A stretch of DNA of 22,807 nt, taken from assembly GCA_902462065.1 (NCBI GenBank), contig CABQAK010000037.1, forward strand, positions 1-22,807, written 5' to 3'. Positions 15,965-22,807 of this stretch are shown here, piece by piece. The stretch comes from an uncultured Collinsella sp. GTDB taxonomy: Bacteria > Actinomycetota > Coriobacteriia > Coriobacteriales > Coriobacteriaceae. The notes below the pieces were generated by a model. That model was not told the origin of the DNA. It was given only the letters and a program-made list of their open reading frames with translations, and did not search any database. Positions within the stretch are counted from its first letter, which is position 1, and each line of letters opens with the position of its first letter. The translations under genes were made by a program, and so were the position numbers.

Positions 15965-17230
15965 ATGGATAGATATGTAGACAGATGCATCGATAAGGTA
16001 ATCAGGCATAATCTCGATATCTTCGGTGCGGTTCTCATTCAAGGCCCAAAGTGGTGCGGAAAGACCACTACGGCAAAACGTTTTGCTAGATCATCCTTGT
16101 CTCTTTCCGATCCAACTGGAAATTTTGCCGCCCTCCAGCTGGCTCAGATCGATCCAGCACAGGCAATAGCAGGACCCTCTCCTAGGCTCATCGATGAATG
16201 GCAGGAAGAGCCAAAGCTGTGGGATGCCGTACGTTTCGAGTGTGACGCAAGACAGGGAGAATCCGGACAGTTTATTCTCACGGGCTCAGCAACGCCGCGA
16301 GATTCGAAGCAGCCGATGCATAGTGGCGTTGGACGAATAGCAAGGTTGCGAATGGATACCATGACGCTGTTCGAGCTTGGCGTTTCTTCTGGCTTAGTCA
16401 CTATCGGAGCGCTGCTTTCAGGTCATCCTGCTAAGCCGGCAGTCGGATCGATTGCCGGCATCTCCGGTATCGCCGATTTGCTGTGCCGTGGCGGTTGGCC
16501 TCAAGCGATGGGGAAAACAACTGAAAATGCTATGCGGATTGCCGCTGCTTATGTTGATGGCGTATGCGAATCGGATGTTTCTAGAACTGACGGCGTTAAG
16601 CGTGATCCGGTCAAGGTCAGGTCTCTTTTGACATCGCTTGCGCGAAATGAGTCGACACTTGCCGGATCGAAGTCCATCGACAAAGATATCGGTACCGGCG
16701 TTTCGAAAAATTCGGTCTCCAGATACATGGATGCTCTGAGACGAATCAATATCATCGACGATATCCCGGCTTGGCATCCGGCGCTCAGGTCGCCGGTAAA
16801 GCTGCGGCAAAGCGCAAAAAGGCACCTTGCCGACCCTTCGCTTGCCGTTGCGCTGCTCGGAGCAAATCCGGAGTCATTGGCATCTGACCCGAAGACGCTG
16901 GGACTGCTCTTCGAATCTCTCGTCCTGCACGACCTTAAGGTCTATGCAGCCGCAAATGACTCATCGGTGTCCCACTACCACGACGCCGACGATCTCGAGG
17001 TCGACGCCGTTATACACAGGCGCGATGGAACTTGGATTGCCGTGGAAGTAAAACTCGGAAGTCCGCAGATCCCCGAGGCATCTGCAAACCTGCTTCGGCT
17101 CGAGCGAAAGCTGGTCGAACGCGGCGAGAGACCCCCTGCGGCCAAGCTCATCGTCATCGGGTTCGGCATGCCGGTCCATACGACGCCCGAGGGCATCATC
17201 GTTGCCCCCGTTGACACACTCGCGCCCTAG
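15965..17230 (+). CDS. DUF4143-type AAA+ ATPase with PD-(D/E)XK-like C-terminus
   Basis: A 421-residue protein of the large family of AAA ATPases paired with a DUF4143 domain; the family's function is unknown. The N-terminal ATPase shows Walker A GPKWCGKT (27-34), Walker B RLIDEWQEE with Asp77-Glu78, and the sensor strand FILTGSATP. A helical, winged-helix-like middle (SKNSVSRYMDALRRINIIDDIPAW) follows. The C-terminal region DDLEVDAVIHRRDGTWIAVEVKLG has Asp347, Glu361 and Lys363 spaced like a PD-(D/E)XK nuclease core. The ATG at 15965 follows AAGGAGG by 4 nt; the longer start at 15920 would overlap the repeats. Codon use (AGA, AGG, ATA) and lower GC differ from the neighbours, suggesting horizontal transfer. 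It converges with the ABC exporter genes, 28 nt apart, with no clear terminator between. Confidence 0.88.
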   Translation: MDRYVDRCIDKVIRHNLDIFGAVLIQGPKWCGKTTTAKRFARSSLSLSDPTGNFAALQLAQIDPAQAIAGPSPRLIDEWQEEPKLWDAVRFECDARQGESGQFILTGSATPRDSKQPMHSGVGRIARLRMDTMTLFELGVSSGLVTIGALLSGHPAKPAVGSIAGISGIADLLCRGGWPQAMGKTTENAMRIAAAYVDGVCESDVSRTDGVKRDPVKVRSLLTSLARNESTLAGSKSIDKDIGTGVSKNSVSRYMDALRRINIIDDIPAWHPALRSPVKLRQSAKRHLADPSLAVALLGANPESLASDPKTLGLLFESLVLHDLKVYAAANDSSVSHYHDADDLEVDAVIHRRDGTWIAVEVKLGSPQIPEASANLLRLERKLVERGERPPAAKLIVIGFGMPVHTTPEGIIVAPVDTLAP

Positions 17231-17258
17231 CGCTGCATTACATGCCCCACGCACCTGC

Positions 17259-19118
17259 TCACTGGGCAAACTGGCTGCGGTAGAGCTCGGCATAAAAGCC
17301 GCCTGCCGCTAGCAGCTCGTCGTGCGTGCCGCGCTCGATAATCTGGCCGTCGCGCATGACCAAAATGCAGTCGGCGTTGCGGATGGTGCTCAGGCGGTGC
17401 GCCACGACAAAGCTTGTGCGACCGGCCATGAGCTCGTCGAATGCCGCCTGCACCTGCAGCTCGGTGCGAGTATCGATGCTCGAGGTCGCCTCGTCCAGCA
17501 GCAAGATAGCCGGGTCGGTGAGCATGACGCGCGCGATGCACAGCAGCTGTTTTTGACCCTGGCTAAACGTGCCGCCGTCCTCGCCGATGACCGTATCGTA
17601 GCCGCCTGGCAGCTGCACGATAAACTTGTGCGCATGCGCGCGCTTGGCAGCCTCGATAACCTGCTCGCGCGTGGCATCCGGGCAACCGTAAGCGATGTTT
17701 TCCGCCACGGTGCCCTCGAACAGCCAGGTATCTTGCAGCACCATGCCAAAGGCACGGCGCAGGCTTGCGCGCGTGTAGTCACGCGAAGACCGGCCATCGA
17801 CCATGATGCGTCCGGCATCGATATCGTAAAAACGTAGCAGCAGGTTGATGAGCGTCGTCTTGCCGCAACCCGTGGGGCCGACCAGGGCAAAGCGCATGCC
17901 GGGCTTAGCCTCGATGCAGATGTCCTGCAGCAGCTTACGGTCGGGAACATAGCTAAAGTCCACATGCTCAAAGGCGACCTCGCCCTGCGGGGCCGTGAGC
18001 TCAACGGCATCCGCAGCATCGGGCTCCTGCTCGCGCGCATCGAGCAACGCGAACATGCGGCGCGCCGAGGCGTACGCGGTCTGGATCTGCGTAATGACGT
18101 TCGTGACCTCGTTGAACGGCTTAGTGTACTGGTTAGCATAGGACAGGAAAATCTGCACGCCGCCCACCGTAAGCGCCGCGGGCACGCCCGTGATCACGCC
18201 CACGCAGCCGATCACAGCGACCACGGCATAGATGATGTTATTGATAAAACGCGTACCGGGGTTGGAGAGCGAACCCATAAACTGCGCGCGCTCGCCCGCG
18301 GTGTAGAGCTCGGCATTGAGGGCGTCGAAGCGCTGCTGGGCGTTCGGGCCATAGGCAAAGGCGTCGACAAGCTTTTGCTCGCCTACGTACTCCTCGATAT
18401 GACCACCGAGCTGCCCTTGAATACGCTGCTGTGCCGTAAAGCTTTTGTTGGAAAGCTTGGCGATGGCGCCGGCTGCAAAAATGGAAAGCGGCGTGACGAG
18501 TACCACCACAAGCGTCATGGTCAGATTAATGGAGAGCATAAACGCGAGCGTGCCAACGATGGTGATAACGCCGGTAAAGAGCTGGGTAAAGCCCTGCAGC
18601 AGACCGTCGCCCACCTGGTCGACGTCGTTGACCACGCGGCTCATAAGGTCGCCGTGAGCATGGCTGTCGATAAAGCTGAGCGGCATACGGCTGAGCTTGT
18701 CGCTCGCCTCCACGCGCATGTCGCGCACCGTCTCGTAGGATAGGCGGTTGACGCAGTAGCCCTGCAGCCACTGGAAGGCAGCGGCACCCACCACGACGAG
18801 CGCGAGTTTGGTAACGAGCGGCAGCAGTGCGTCGAAATCCACCTGGCCCGCGGCAACAATCAGGTCGATGCCCTCGCCGATAAGGATAGGCGTGTAGAGC
18901 TGCAGAATCACCGAGATGGCGGCGCTCACGAACGACGCCGTAAACGAAATACGGTGCGGACGGACGTAGCCCATCAGGCGGCGGGTCACCGCGCCCACGG
19001 GATAGCGCTCGGGGTCGCCGGGCTGGCGCGGACCGTCGCCCAGGTCGTTGAGGTTATCGTTACCGGACACGTTGGCCGTCATCGTGGCGACCGAACCGGA
19101 GGAAGTGTACGGATTCAT
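17259..19118 (-). CDS. ABC exporter half-transporter, catalytically competent subunit
   Basis: A 619-residue fusion of six membrane helices (about 45-330) and an ATPase domain (about 375-610). Motifs: Walker A GPTGCGKTT (about 413), signature FSQGQKQLL (about 519, the variant SQGQ instead of SGGQ), Walker B ILLLDEATSSID with the catalytic Glu intact, and switch His in VVAHRLSTI (about 570). Together with the upstream gene it forms a heterodimeric exporter of the MdlAB/LmrCD/TM287-288 type; substrates of this family range from drugs to peptides and lipids, and none is indicated here. The ATG at 19118 directly follows the upstream TAA, and its ribosome site AAGGAGG is embedded in the last codons of that gene, so the two are translationally coupled. 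Confidence 0.93.
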   Translation of the reverse strand: MNPYTSSGSVATMTANVSGNDNLNDLGDGPRQPGDPERYPVGAVTRRLMGYVRPHRISFTASFVSAAISVILQLYTPILIGEGIDLIVAAGQVDFDALLPLVTKLALVVVGAAAFQWLQGYCVNRLSYETVRDMRVEASDKLSRMPLSFIDSHAHGDLMSRVVNDVDQVGDGLLQGFTQLFTGVITIVGTLAFMLSINLTMTLVVVLVTPLSIFAAGAIAKLSNKSFTAQQRIQGQLGGHIEEYVGEQKLVDAFAYGPNAQQRFDALNAELYTAGERAQFMGSLSNPGTRFINNIIYAVVAVIGCVGVITGVPAALTVGGVQIFLSYANQYTKPFNEVTNVITQIQTAYASARRMFALLDAREQEPDAADAVELTAPQGEVAFEHVDFSYVPDRKLLQDICIEAKPGMRFALVGPTGCGKTTLINLLLRFYDIDAGRIMVDGRSSRDYTRASLRRAFGMVLQDTWLFEGTVAENIAYGCPDATREQVIEAAKRAHAHKFIVQLPGGYDTVIGEDGGTFSQGQKQLLCIARVMLTDPAILLLDEATSSIDTRTELQVQAAFDELMAGRTSFVVAHRLSTIRNADCILVMRDGQIIERGTHDELLAAGGFYAELYRSQFAQ

Positions 19119-20972
19119 TTAGCATCCCTCCTTTGCGCAGACGGATGCGGGGGCGGTCGGAGCGCCTGGGGCCAGCGCGGGCGCTGTGCTCCCCCGCTGG
19201 CCCTCAAGCTCCTCGCGGCGCAGCTGCGACTGGCAAATCTCGCGATAGAGCTGACAGGTCGCATAGAGCTCGTCATGTGTGCCCAGGCCGGCAACCGAGC
19301 CGTGGTCGAGCACGCAGATCACGTCGGCATCGCGCACGGTCGAGACGCGCTGGCTCACAATCACCGTGGTCAGCGGCAGCCCGCCCTTGGCGGCACCGCG
19401 CATGCTGCGCTCGCGGATGGCATGGCGAAGCGCCGCGTCGGTCTTAAAGTCGAGCGCCGAGGCAGAATCGTCCATGATCAATATCTGAGGCGAGCCCACC
19501 AGGGCGCGCGCGATGGTCAGGCGCTGGCGTTGGCCACCGCTGAAGTTCTTACCGCCCGCCTCGACCGGGGTATCGAGCCCCTGCGGCTTGTTGCGCACGA
19601 ACTCGCTCGCCTGCGCCATGTCGAGCGCCGCCCAGAGCTCCTCGTCGGTCGCAGCCTCGTCGCGCCAGGTCAGGTTGCTGCGGATGGAGCCGCTCACCAG
19701 CGACGCGCGCTGCGGAACGGTCGCGACCACACGGCGCAGCTGGTCGAGCGGCCAGGTGCGCACGTCGGCGCCCATCACGCTCACGCTGCCGGTGCTCGCA
19801 TCGTACAGGCGCGGGATGAGCGAGACGAGCGTGGACTTGCCGCTACCCGTACCGCCGATAATGCCGAGCGTCTTGCCCAGCGGGAGTTCCAGCGTCACAT
19901 CGTTGACAGCATTGGCCGCGCCAGCGCCAAACGAGAAGCTCGCATGGCTCAAGCTCAGCGCGGGAACTGGAGCGACATTGCTCGGCTTGGGCAGCGCGAC
20001 CGGCTGGTTGCCCTCGTCGGTGATGCCCGGCACGCAATTGAGCACCTCGTTGATACGCGACGCGCTGGCGCTCGCCTTGGTAAAGACCACGACCAGGTTG
20101 GCGACGTACACGATGGAGGTCAGGGTCTGCGTCATGTAGTTCACAAACGCCATGACCTGGCCCTGCGTAAGCTCGCCCACGCTGACCTGGATGCCGCCCA
20201 CCCACAGGATGGCGCACACGCCCAGGTTCATCACCAAAAACGTGACGGGGTTGAGAATCGACGAGAGCTTGCCCACCGCGATGGCAGTATTGGCCTGGTC
20301 GTCGGCGGCCTGCGCAAAGCGCTCGCGCTCGTGATCTTCGCGCACGAAGGCGCGAACCACGCGGGCGCCCGAAAGGCCCTCGCGGCAGATAAGCGCGATG
20401 CGGTCGAGCTTTGCCTGCAGCTGCTTGTAGTACGGAATACAGCGCGCCATGACAACCCAGAACACCAGGCCAATGGCGGGCGTGCAGATCAAAAAGATGA
20501 TGCCGAGCTTAAGGTCGATGGCAAGGGCCGCGCACATGGAGCCCACCGCTAGAAAGGGCCAGCGGATGAGCATGCGCACGCCCAGCGCCACAGCGAGCTG
20601 GACCTGGTTAACGTCGTTGGTGATGCGGGTGATGAGCGACGGCGTGCCAAAGCGGTCGAGCTCAGCATAGCTCAGCTTGTTGATGTGCTCGTAGAGCGCG
20701 CCGCGAATGTCGGTGCCCATGCCCTGCGAGGTGAGCGCCGCCATCTTTTGGCAGACGAGCGTAAACGAGATGCCGATCACGGCCATGGCGGCAAGTAGCA
20801 TGCCGTAGCGGATAACGGCGCTCACGTCGTGCGAGCCAATGCCCTTGTCGATCATCTGGGCAATCACCAGCGGCGTCAGCAGGTCAAAGATCACTTCGAT
20901 CAGCTTACACGCAGGGCCGATCACCATATACCGGCGAAACTTACCACCAAAACGCCTAAGCAGCTCAATCAT
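19119..20972 (-). CDS. ABC exporter half-transporter, degenerate-site subunit
   Basis: A 617-residue partner of the downstream gene: six membrane helices in the first 310 or so residues, then an ATPase domain. Walker A is GGTGSGKST (about 372) and the signature is canonical FSGGQRQRL (about 476). However, Walker B reads ILIMDDSASALD, with Asp in place of the catalytic Glu, and the switch histidine is replaced by Gln (IVSQRVSTVRDAD, about 535). Such asymmetry is the rule in heterodimeric exporters, where one of two nucleotide sites is degenerate. I chose the ATG at 20972 (AGGGAG 10 nt before) over the TTG at 21005, which has no ribosome site. The C-terminal tail is Ala/Pro-rich. A TTACGC-17-TACTAT promoter lies upstream. 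Confidence 0.92.
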   Translation of the reverse strand: MIELLRRFGGKFRRYMVIGPACKLIEVIFDLLTPLVIAQMIDKGIGSHDVSAVIRYGMLLAAMAVIGISFTLVCQKMAALTSQGMGTDIRGALYEHINKLSYAELDRFGTPSLITRITNDVNQVQLAVALGVRMLIRWPFLAVGSMCAALAIDLKLGIIFLICTPAIGLVFWVVMARCIPYYKQLQAKLDRIALICREGLSGARVVRAFVREDHERERFAQAADDQANTAIAVGKLSSILNPVTFLVMNLGVCAILWVGGIQVSVGELTQGQVMAFVNYMTQTLTSIVYVANLVVVFTKASASASRINEVLNCVPGITDEGNQPVALPKPSNVAPVPALSLSHASFSFGAGAANAVNDVTLELPLGKTLGIIGGTGSGKSTLVSLIPRLYDASTGSVSVMGADVRTWPLDQLRRVVATVPQRASLVSGSIRSNLTWRDEAATDEELWAALDMAQASEFVRNKPQGLDTPVEAGGKNFSGGQRQRLTIARALVGSPQILIMDDSASALDFKTDAALRHAIRERSMRGAAKGGLPLTTVIVSQRVSTVRDADVICVLDHGSVAGLGTHDELYATCQLYREICQSQLRREELEGQRGSTAPALAPGAPTAPASVCAKEGC

Positions 20973-21016
20973 AAAAAGGCGCTCCCTATCATCATCCACA
21001 TTCAATTCGAATCATG

Positions 21017-21045
21017 ATAGTACGGTGAGCCCAAAAGAAGCGTAA
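21017..21045 (-). promoter_or_regulatory. Probable promoter of the ABC exporter operon
   Basis: On the minus strand TTACGC (21040-21045) and TACTAT (21017-21022) are separated by 17 nt, a reasonable sigma-70-type pair, 44 nt before the ATG at 20972. Confidence 0.45.
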
Positions 21046-21118
21046 ACAACTCGTCATTTCTAATGGGATTCGGTTTCCAAAGAAGCGGAAAGGCGCGCAC
21101 CCAGCCAGTGTCGGGTCA

Positions 21119-21157
21119 ACTAGCTTGGTATACTTACATTAGTGCTACCAAGTTAGT
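21119..21157. promoter_or_regulatory. Interrupted palindrome overlapping a -10 box
   Basis: Arms actagcttggta (21119-21130) and taccaagttagt (21146-21157) are complementary at 11 of 12 positions, separated by 15 nt. The left arm overlaps a TATACT (21129-21134) that could be the -10 box of the coiled-coil surface-protein gene, and the right arm ends 27 nt before its ATG. This is the expected place for an operator; it could alternatively be a 5'-UTR stem-loop. Confidence 0.5.
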
Positions 21158-21184
21158 CGCCGACCCTTGAAATGAGGTGCCGAG

Positions 21185-22183
21185 ATGAACGACATTCTCG
21201 CAAGAAGAGCAAGACGAGCAACTGTGGGCATCGCCCTTTCCGCGGCACTTGTCGCGGGAATCGCCCCCGCAACGGCGATCGCGGCAGAAGCCAGCGCTCC
21301 CATCGATGCAGTTGCCCTGCAGTCGGAAGATGCGGCCGCCGCAAAAGAAAAAGCGCATGCGGCCATGCAGGAAGCGCTCAAAAAACTCAAAGCAGCGGAG
21401 GACGCCGCAAGTTCCGAGAGAATTGCGGGAATCAATAATATGATTGCCAGTGATCAAGAGCTCCGCGACATTATGCTGGCGCATGCCGCCGAATGTAGGG
21501 AACTCCTTCCCGCCATGCAAGCGAACGTCGATGCAGCCCAAGCCAAATACGACGAGGCCAGCAACCTGGTAAGCAGCCTTCAGGCAAAATTAGAGGCACT
21601 TAAGACACTCGGCGACGAGGCGCCCAGCGAAGCTATTAAACAGTTGCGCTCCGAAATCATGGCGGCAAAATTGCAAGAAGAGTCTTGCAAAACGACGCTT
21701 GACAGCTACCAACGCCGCCTCGAAAGCCAGGAAAGACAGGTTCAGAGATTCGAAAGTGCGGCGGAGGAAGTCAAAGCCCACATCGACGAGGAAACAGCCA
21801 AGCGAGATGCGCTCCTCGACAATTTGGATAAGGCGCAAGCGGCCTATGACGACGCCTGCAAGGCATACGAAGAGGCAAAGGCCGCGGCAGACAAGGCCGC
21901 CTCGCCCGAGATAGCGAAACCGTCCGAGACGACAAAACCCTCCAACTCGGCGCAACCGGCCGAGACGGCACAGCCCGCCAGCTCGCCCGCGACCGGCAAA
22001 AATACCCCGCCAAGCTCCACCAAGCAGGCGAACTCGAGCAGCGGCAAGCAAGCAGATACGACCGCCGGCAAGCTCGCGAACACGGGCGACACAGCACCGA
22101 GCGCAATCGCACTCGCAGGAATCGCCACCGCAGGCCTCGGAATAACCGCCACAGCCACACGCCGCCTCAAAAACTCAAAATAG
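21185..22183 (+). CDS. Coiled-coil surface protein with LANTGD sorting signal
   Basis: A 332-residue exported protein I cannot name. A signal peptide (RRARRATVG, hydrophobic core, cleavage near AIAA-E at residue 34) is followed by a nearly uninterrupted Ala/Glu/Lys-rich helical coiled coil (about 45-238), with long heptad stretches such as AKYDEASNLVSSLQAKLEAL. A Pro/Ser/Thr-rich wall-spanning stretch (about 239-295) leads to LANTGD (297-302), a membrane helix and the basic tail RRLKNSK. This is the layout of a sortase-anchored stalk, and the sorting motif is identical to that of the 1362-residue surface protein. GAGGTGCCGAG lies just before the ATG. No catalytic motif is seen; a structural or adhesive role is an inference. 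Own promoter region and strong terminator, so a single gene. Confidence 0.85.
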   Translation: MNDILARRARRATVGIALSAALVAGIAPATAIAAEASAPIDAVALQSEDAAAAKEKAHAAMQEALKKLKAAEDAASSERIAGINNMIASDQELRDIMLAHAAECRELLPAMQANVDAAQAKYDEASNLVSSLQAKLEALKTLGDEAPSEAIKQLRSEIMAAKLQEESCKTTLDSYQRRLESQERQVQRFESAAEEVKAHIDEETAKRDALLDNLDKAQAAYDDACKAYEEAKAAADKAASPEIAKPSETTKPSNSAQPAETAQPASSPATGKNTPPSSTKQANSSSGKQADTTAGKLANTGDTAPSAIALAGIATAGLGITATATRRLKNSK

Positions 22184-22228
22184 CCGCCAGAGCATACTAC
22201 CTTCGCCAATCCACAAACCCAGAGACAA

Positions 22229-22269
22229 AAAGAGGCTCGTTTCCCCAACCTAGGGAAACGAGCCTCTTT
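22229..22269. terminator. Perfect 17-bp hairpin terminator
   Basis: Arms aaagaggctcgtttccc (22229-22245) and gggaaacgagcctcttt (22253-22269) pair perfectly around a 7-nt loop, 45 nt after the stop of the coiled-coil protein gene. On the minus strand it is followed by TTTTTGTCTC, so it can stop transcripts from both sides. Confidence 0.8.
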
Positions 22270-22402
22270 ACTTGTAAAAACAGATGGTAATGCCGCCGTC
22301 TCTTGAACCACGTAGCCGCCGCGCTCCAGACAACGCCAACGAGCAGCAAAAGACACGGGATTAAATTATTCAGATAAATGTGACCCTTCAGGTGGTTTTG
22401 GT
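22270..22402. other. Gene-free stretch between surface-protein terminator and inverted repeat
   Basis: A minus-strand reading frame here could give a short hydrophobic peptide (LIPCLLLLVGVVWSAAATWFK), but it has no ATG or ribosome site and runs through the terminator. Nothing else is supported. Confidence 0.3.
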
Positions 22403-22509
22403 CGGCTACCCGCGAGTGCCGGCAGGGCGCTTGGTAGTCGAGCGATCCCGCAGGCAAAGCCGAGGACCAGCGAGACACCAAGCGCCCTGCCGGCACTCGC
22501 GGGTAGCCG
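22403..22509. repeat. 33-bp perfect inverted repeat with 41-nt loop
   Basis: Arms 22403-22435 (cggctacccgcgagtgccgg...) and 22477-22509 (...gcactcgcgggtagccg) are exact reverse complements over 33 nt. With a 4-nt bulge the pairing continues outward through ttttggt on the left and accaaaa on the right. It lies 20 nt beyond the 3' end of the SRP RNA gene. It is much longer and more perfect than a normal terminator, so it is more likely a palindromic mobile or regulatory element. Confidence 0.8.
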
Positions 22510-22528
22510 CGGCACCAAAAAGCACCTG

Positions 22529-22632
22529 CGCGCTCGATGGATTCGGATGCCCGACAGAGGCTCCTTATGGCTGCTTCCTTCCGGACCTGACCAGATTCGG
22601 AACATGTCGTCATCCGAACCCATCGAACGCGC
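22529..22632 (-). ncRNA. ffs: Small signal recognition particle RNA (4.5S type)
   Basis: The minus strand carries the SRP RNA core in order: ggtcaggtccggaaggaagc followed by agcc, the universally conserved asymmetric and symmetric loops of helix 8 that bind Ffh. The flanks close the hairpin: gcgcgttcgatgggttcgga (5') pairs with tccgaatccatcgagcgcgc (3'). The size of about 104 nt fits the short bacterial form without an Alu domain. The RNA works with Ffh and FtsY in co-translational membrane targeting. Ends are estimated from the closing stem. Confidence 0.93.
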
Positions 22633-22646
22633 TAGGCGCTCGGTAT

Positions 22647-22675
22647 ATCTTACCTGCTCCCGTCCAGCAGGGCAA
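22647..22675 (-). promoter_or_regulatory. Probable ffs promoter
   Basis: On the minus strand TTGCCC (22670-22675) and TAAGAT (22647-22652) are spaced by 17 nt, with the SRP RNA starting about 12-15 nt after the -10 box. Confidence 0.55.
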
Positions 22676-22709
22676 GTGGGGCGGACTCATCGGATGGATT
22701 CGCCCCACT
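22675..22709 (-). terminator. Hairpin after the partial surface-protein gene
   Basis: agtggggcg (22675-22683) and cgccccact (22701-22709) form a 9-bp GC-rich stem 11 nt after the stop of the minus-strand CDS. There is no U-tract and it touches the ffs -35 box, so termination may be leaky. Confidence 0.4.
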
Positions 22710-22720
22710 CGTCCATATCG

Positions 22721-22807
22721 CTAGCGGCGCCTACGGTACAGGACCGCGCCGCCCGCTGCGGTCAGCGCGCCGATGCCGGCCATGGCCGCGAGCGCCTCGA
22801 CCGGCAG
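22721..22807 (-). CDS. C-terminal end of a probable surface-anchored protein (partial)
   Basis: The minus strand reads LPVEALAAMAGIGALTAAGG, then AVLYRRRR and a TAG stop: a hydrophobic helix followed by four arginines. This is the classic tail of a sortase-anchored or single-helix-anchored surface protein. Only 28 codons lie inside the window. The sorting motif itself would be a few residues upstream, outside the window, so the type of anchor cannot be confirmed. Confidence 0.6.
   Translation of the reverse strand: MPVEALAAMAGIGALTAAGGAVLYRRRR

Noticed and set aside
22197..22400. Minus-strand small hydrophobic ORF after ffs
   Set aside because: No ATG or GTG with a ribosome site, it reads through a 17-bp terminator hairpin, and its upstream part translates the inverted repeat.

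Overview
The window looks like chromosomal DNA of a high-GC gut actinobacterium of the class Coriobacteriia, most likely Collinsella or a close relative. The reasons are GC-rich coding DNA with AGGAGG-type ribosome sites, a Kup potassium transporter beside a KdpD/KdpE-like pair, sortase-anchored surface proteins, an LTA-synthase-like enzyme, and many palindromic intergenic repeats of a kind I associate with this group. The assignment rests on pattern recognition, not a database search.

Layout. (1) 1-1884 (+): 3' part of a fused 23S rRNA methyltransferase of the RlmKL type. Its start lies outside the window and the RlmL half seems to have lost its catalytic NPPY motif. (2) 1980-6727 (-): a potassium block, kup, then a 64-residue one-helix membrane protein, a hairpin terminator, a KdpD-like sensor kinase without the usual N-terminal KdpD/USP domains, and kdpE. 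No kdpFABC genes are present. (3) 6886-7734 (-): a nitroreductase, divergent from 7949-10249 (+), a polytopic LTA-synthase/phosphoglycerol-transferase-like enzyme. (4) 10500-14588 (-): a 1362-residue secreted, wall-anchored protein with FG-GAP-like calcium loops, a beta-rich middle, FN3-like and Ig-like domains and a LANTGD sorting signal. (5) 14589-15083: a gene-free stretch crowded with palindromes. (6) 15084-15635 (-): a stand-alone flavodoxin. (7) 15965-17230 (+): a DUF4143-type ATPase of atypical composition, preceded by four direct repeats at an exact 23-bp period. (8) 17259-20972 (-): a two-gene heterodimeric ABC exporter. (9) 21185-22183 (+): a coiled-coil surface protein, also ending in LANTGD plus a membrane helix. 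(10) 22529-22632 (-): the small SRP RNA (ffs), followed downstream by a 33-bp perfect inverted repeat. (11) 22721-22807 (-): the last 28 codons of another probable surface-anchored protein.

Common themes are cell-envelope biology (LTA-like synthase, three probable wall-anchored proteins, ABC exporter), potassium homeostasis (kup plus sensor kinase/regulator), and an unusual load of intergenic inverted repeats. A 44-nt sequence ending in a terminator-like hairpin occurs identically downstream of two unrelated genes, oriented with transcription each time. No tRNA, rRNA, CRISPR array, transposase or prophage gene was seen.
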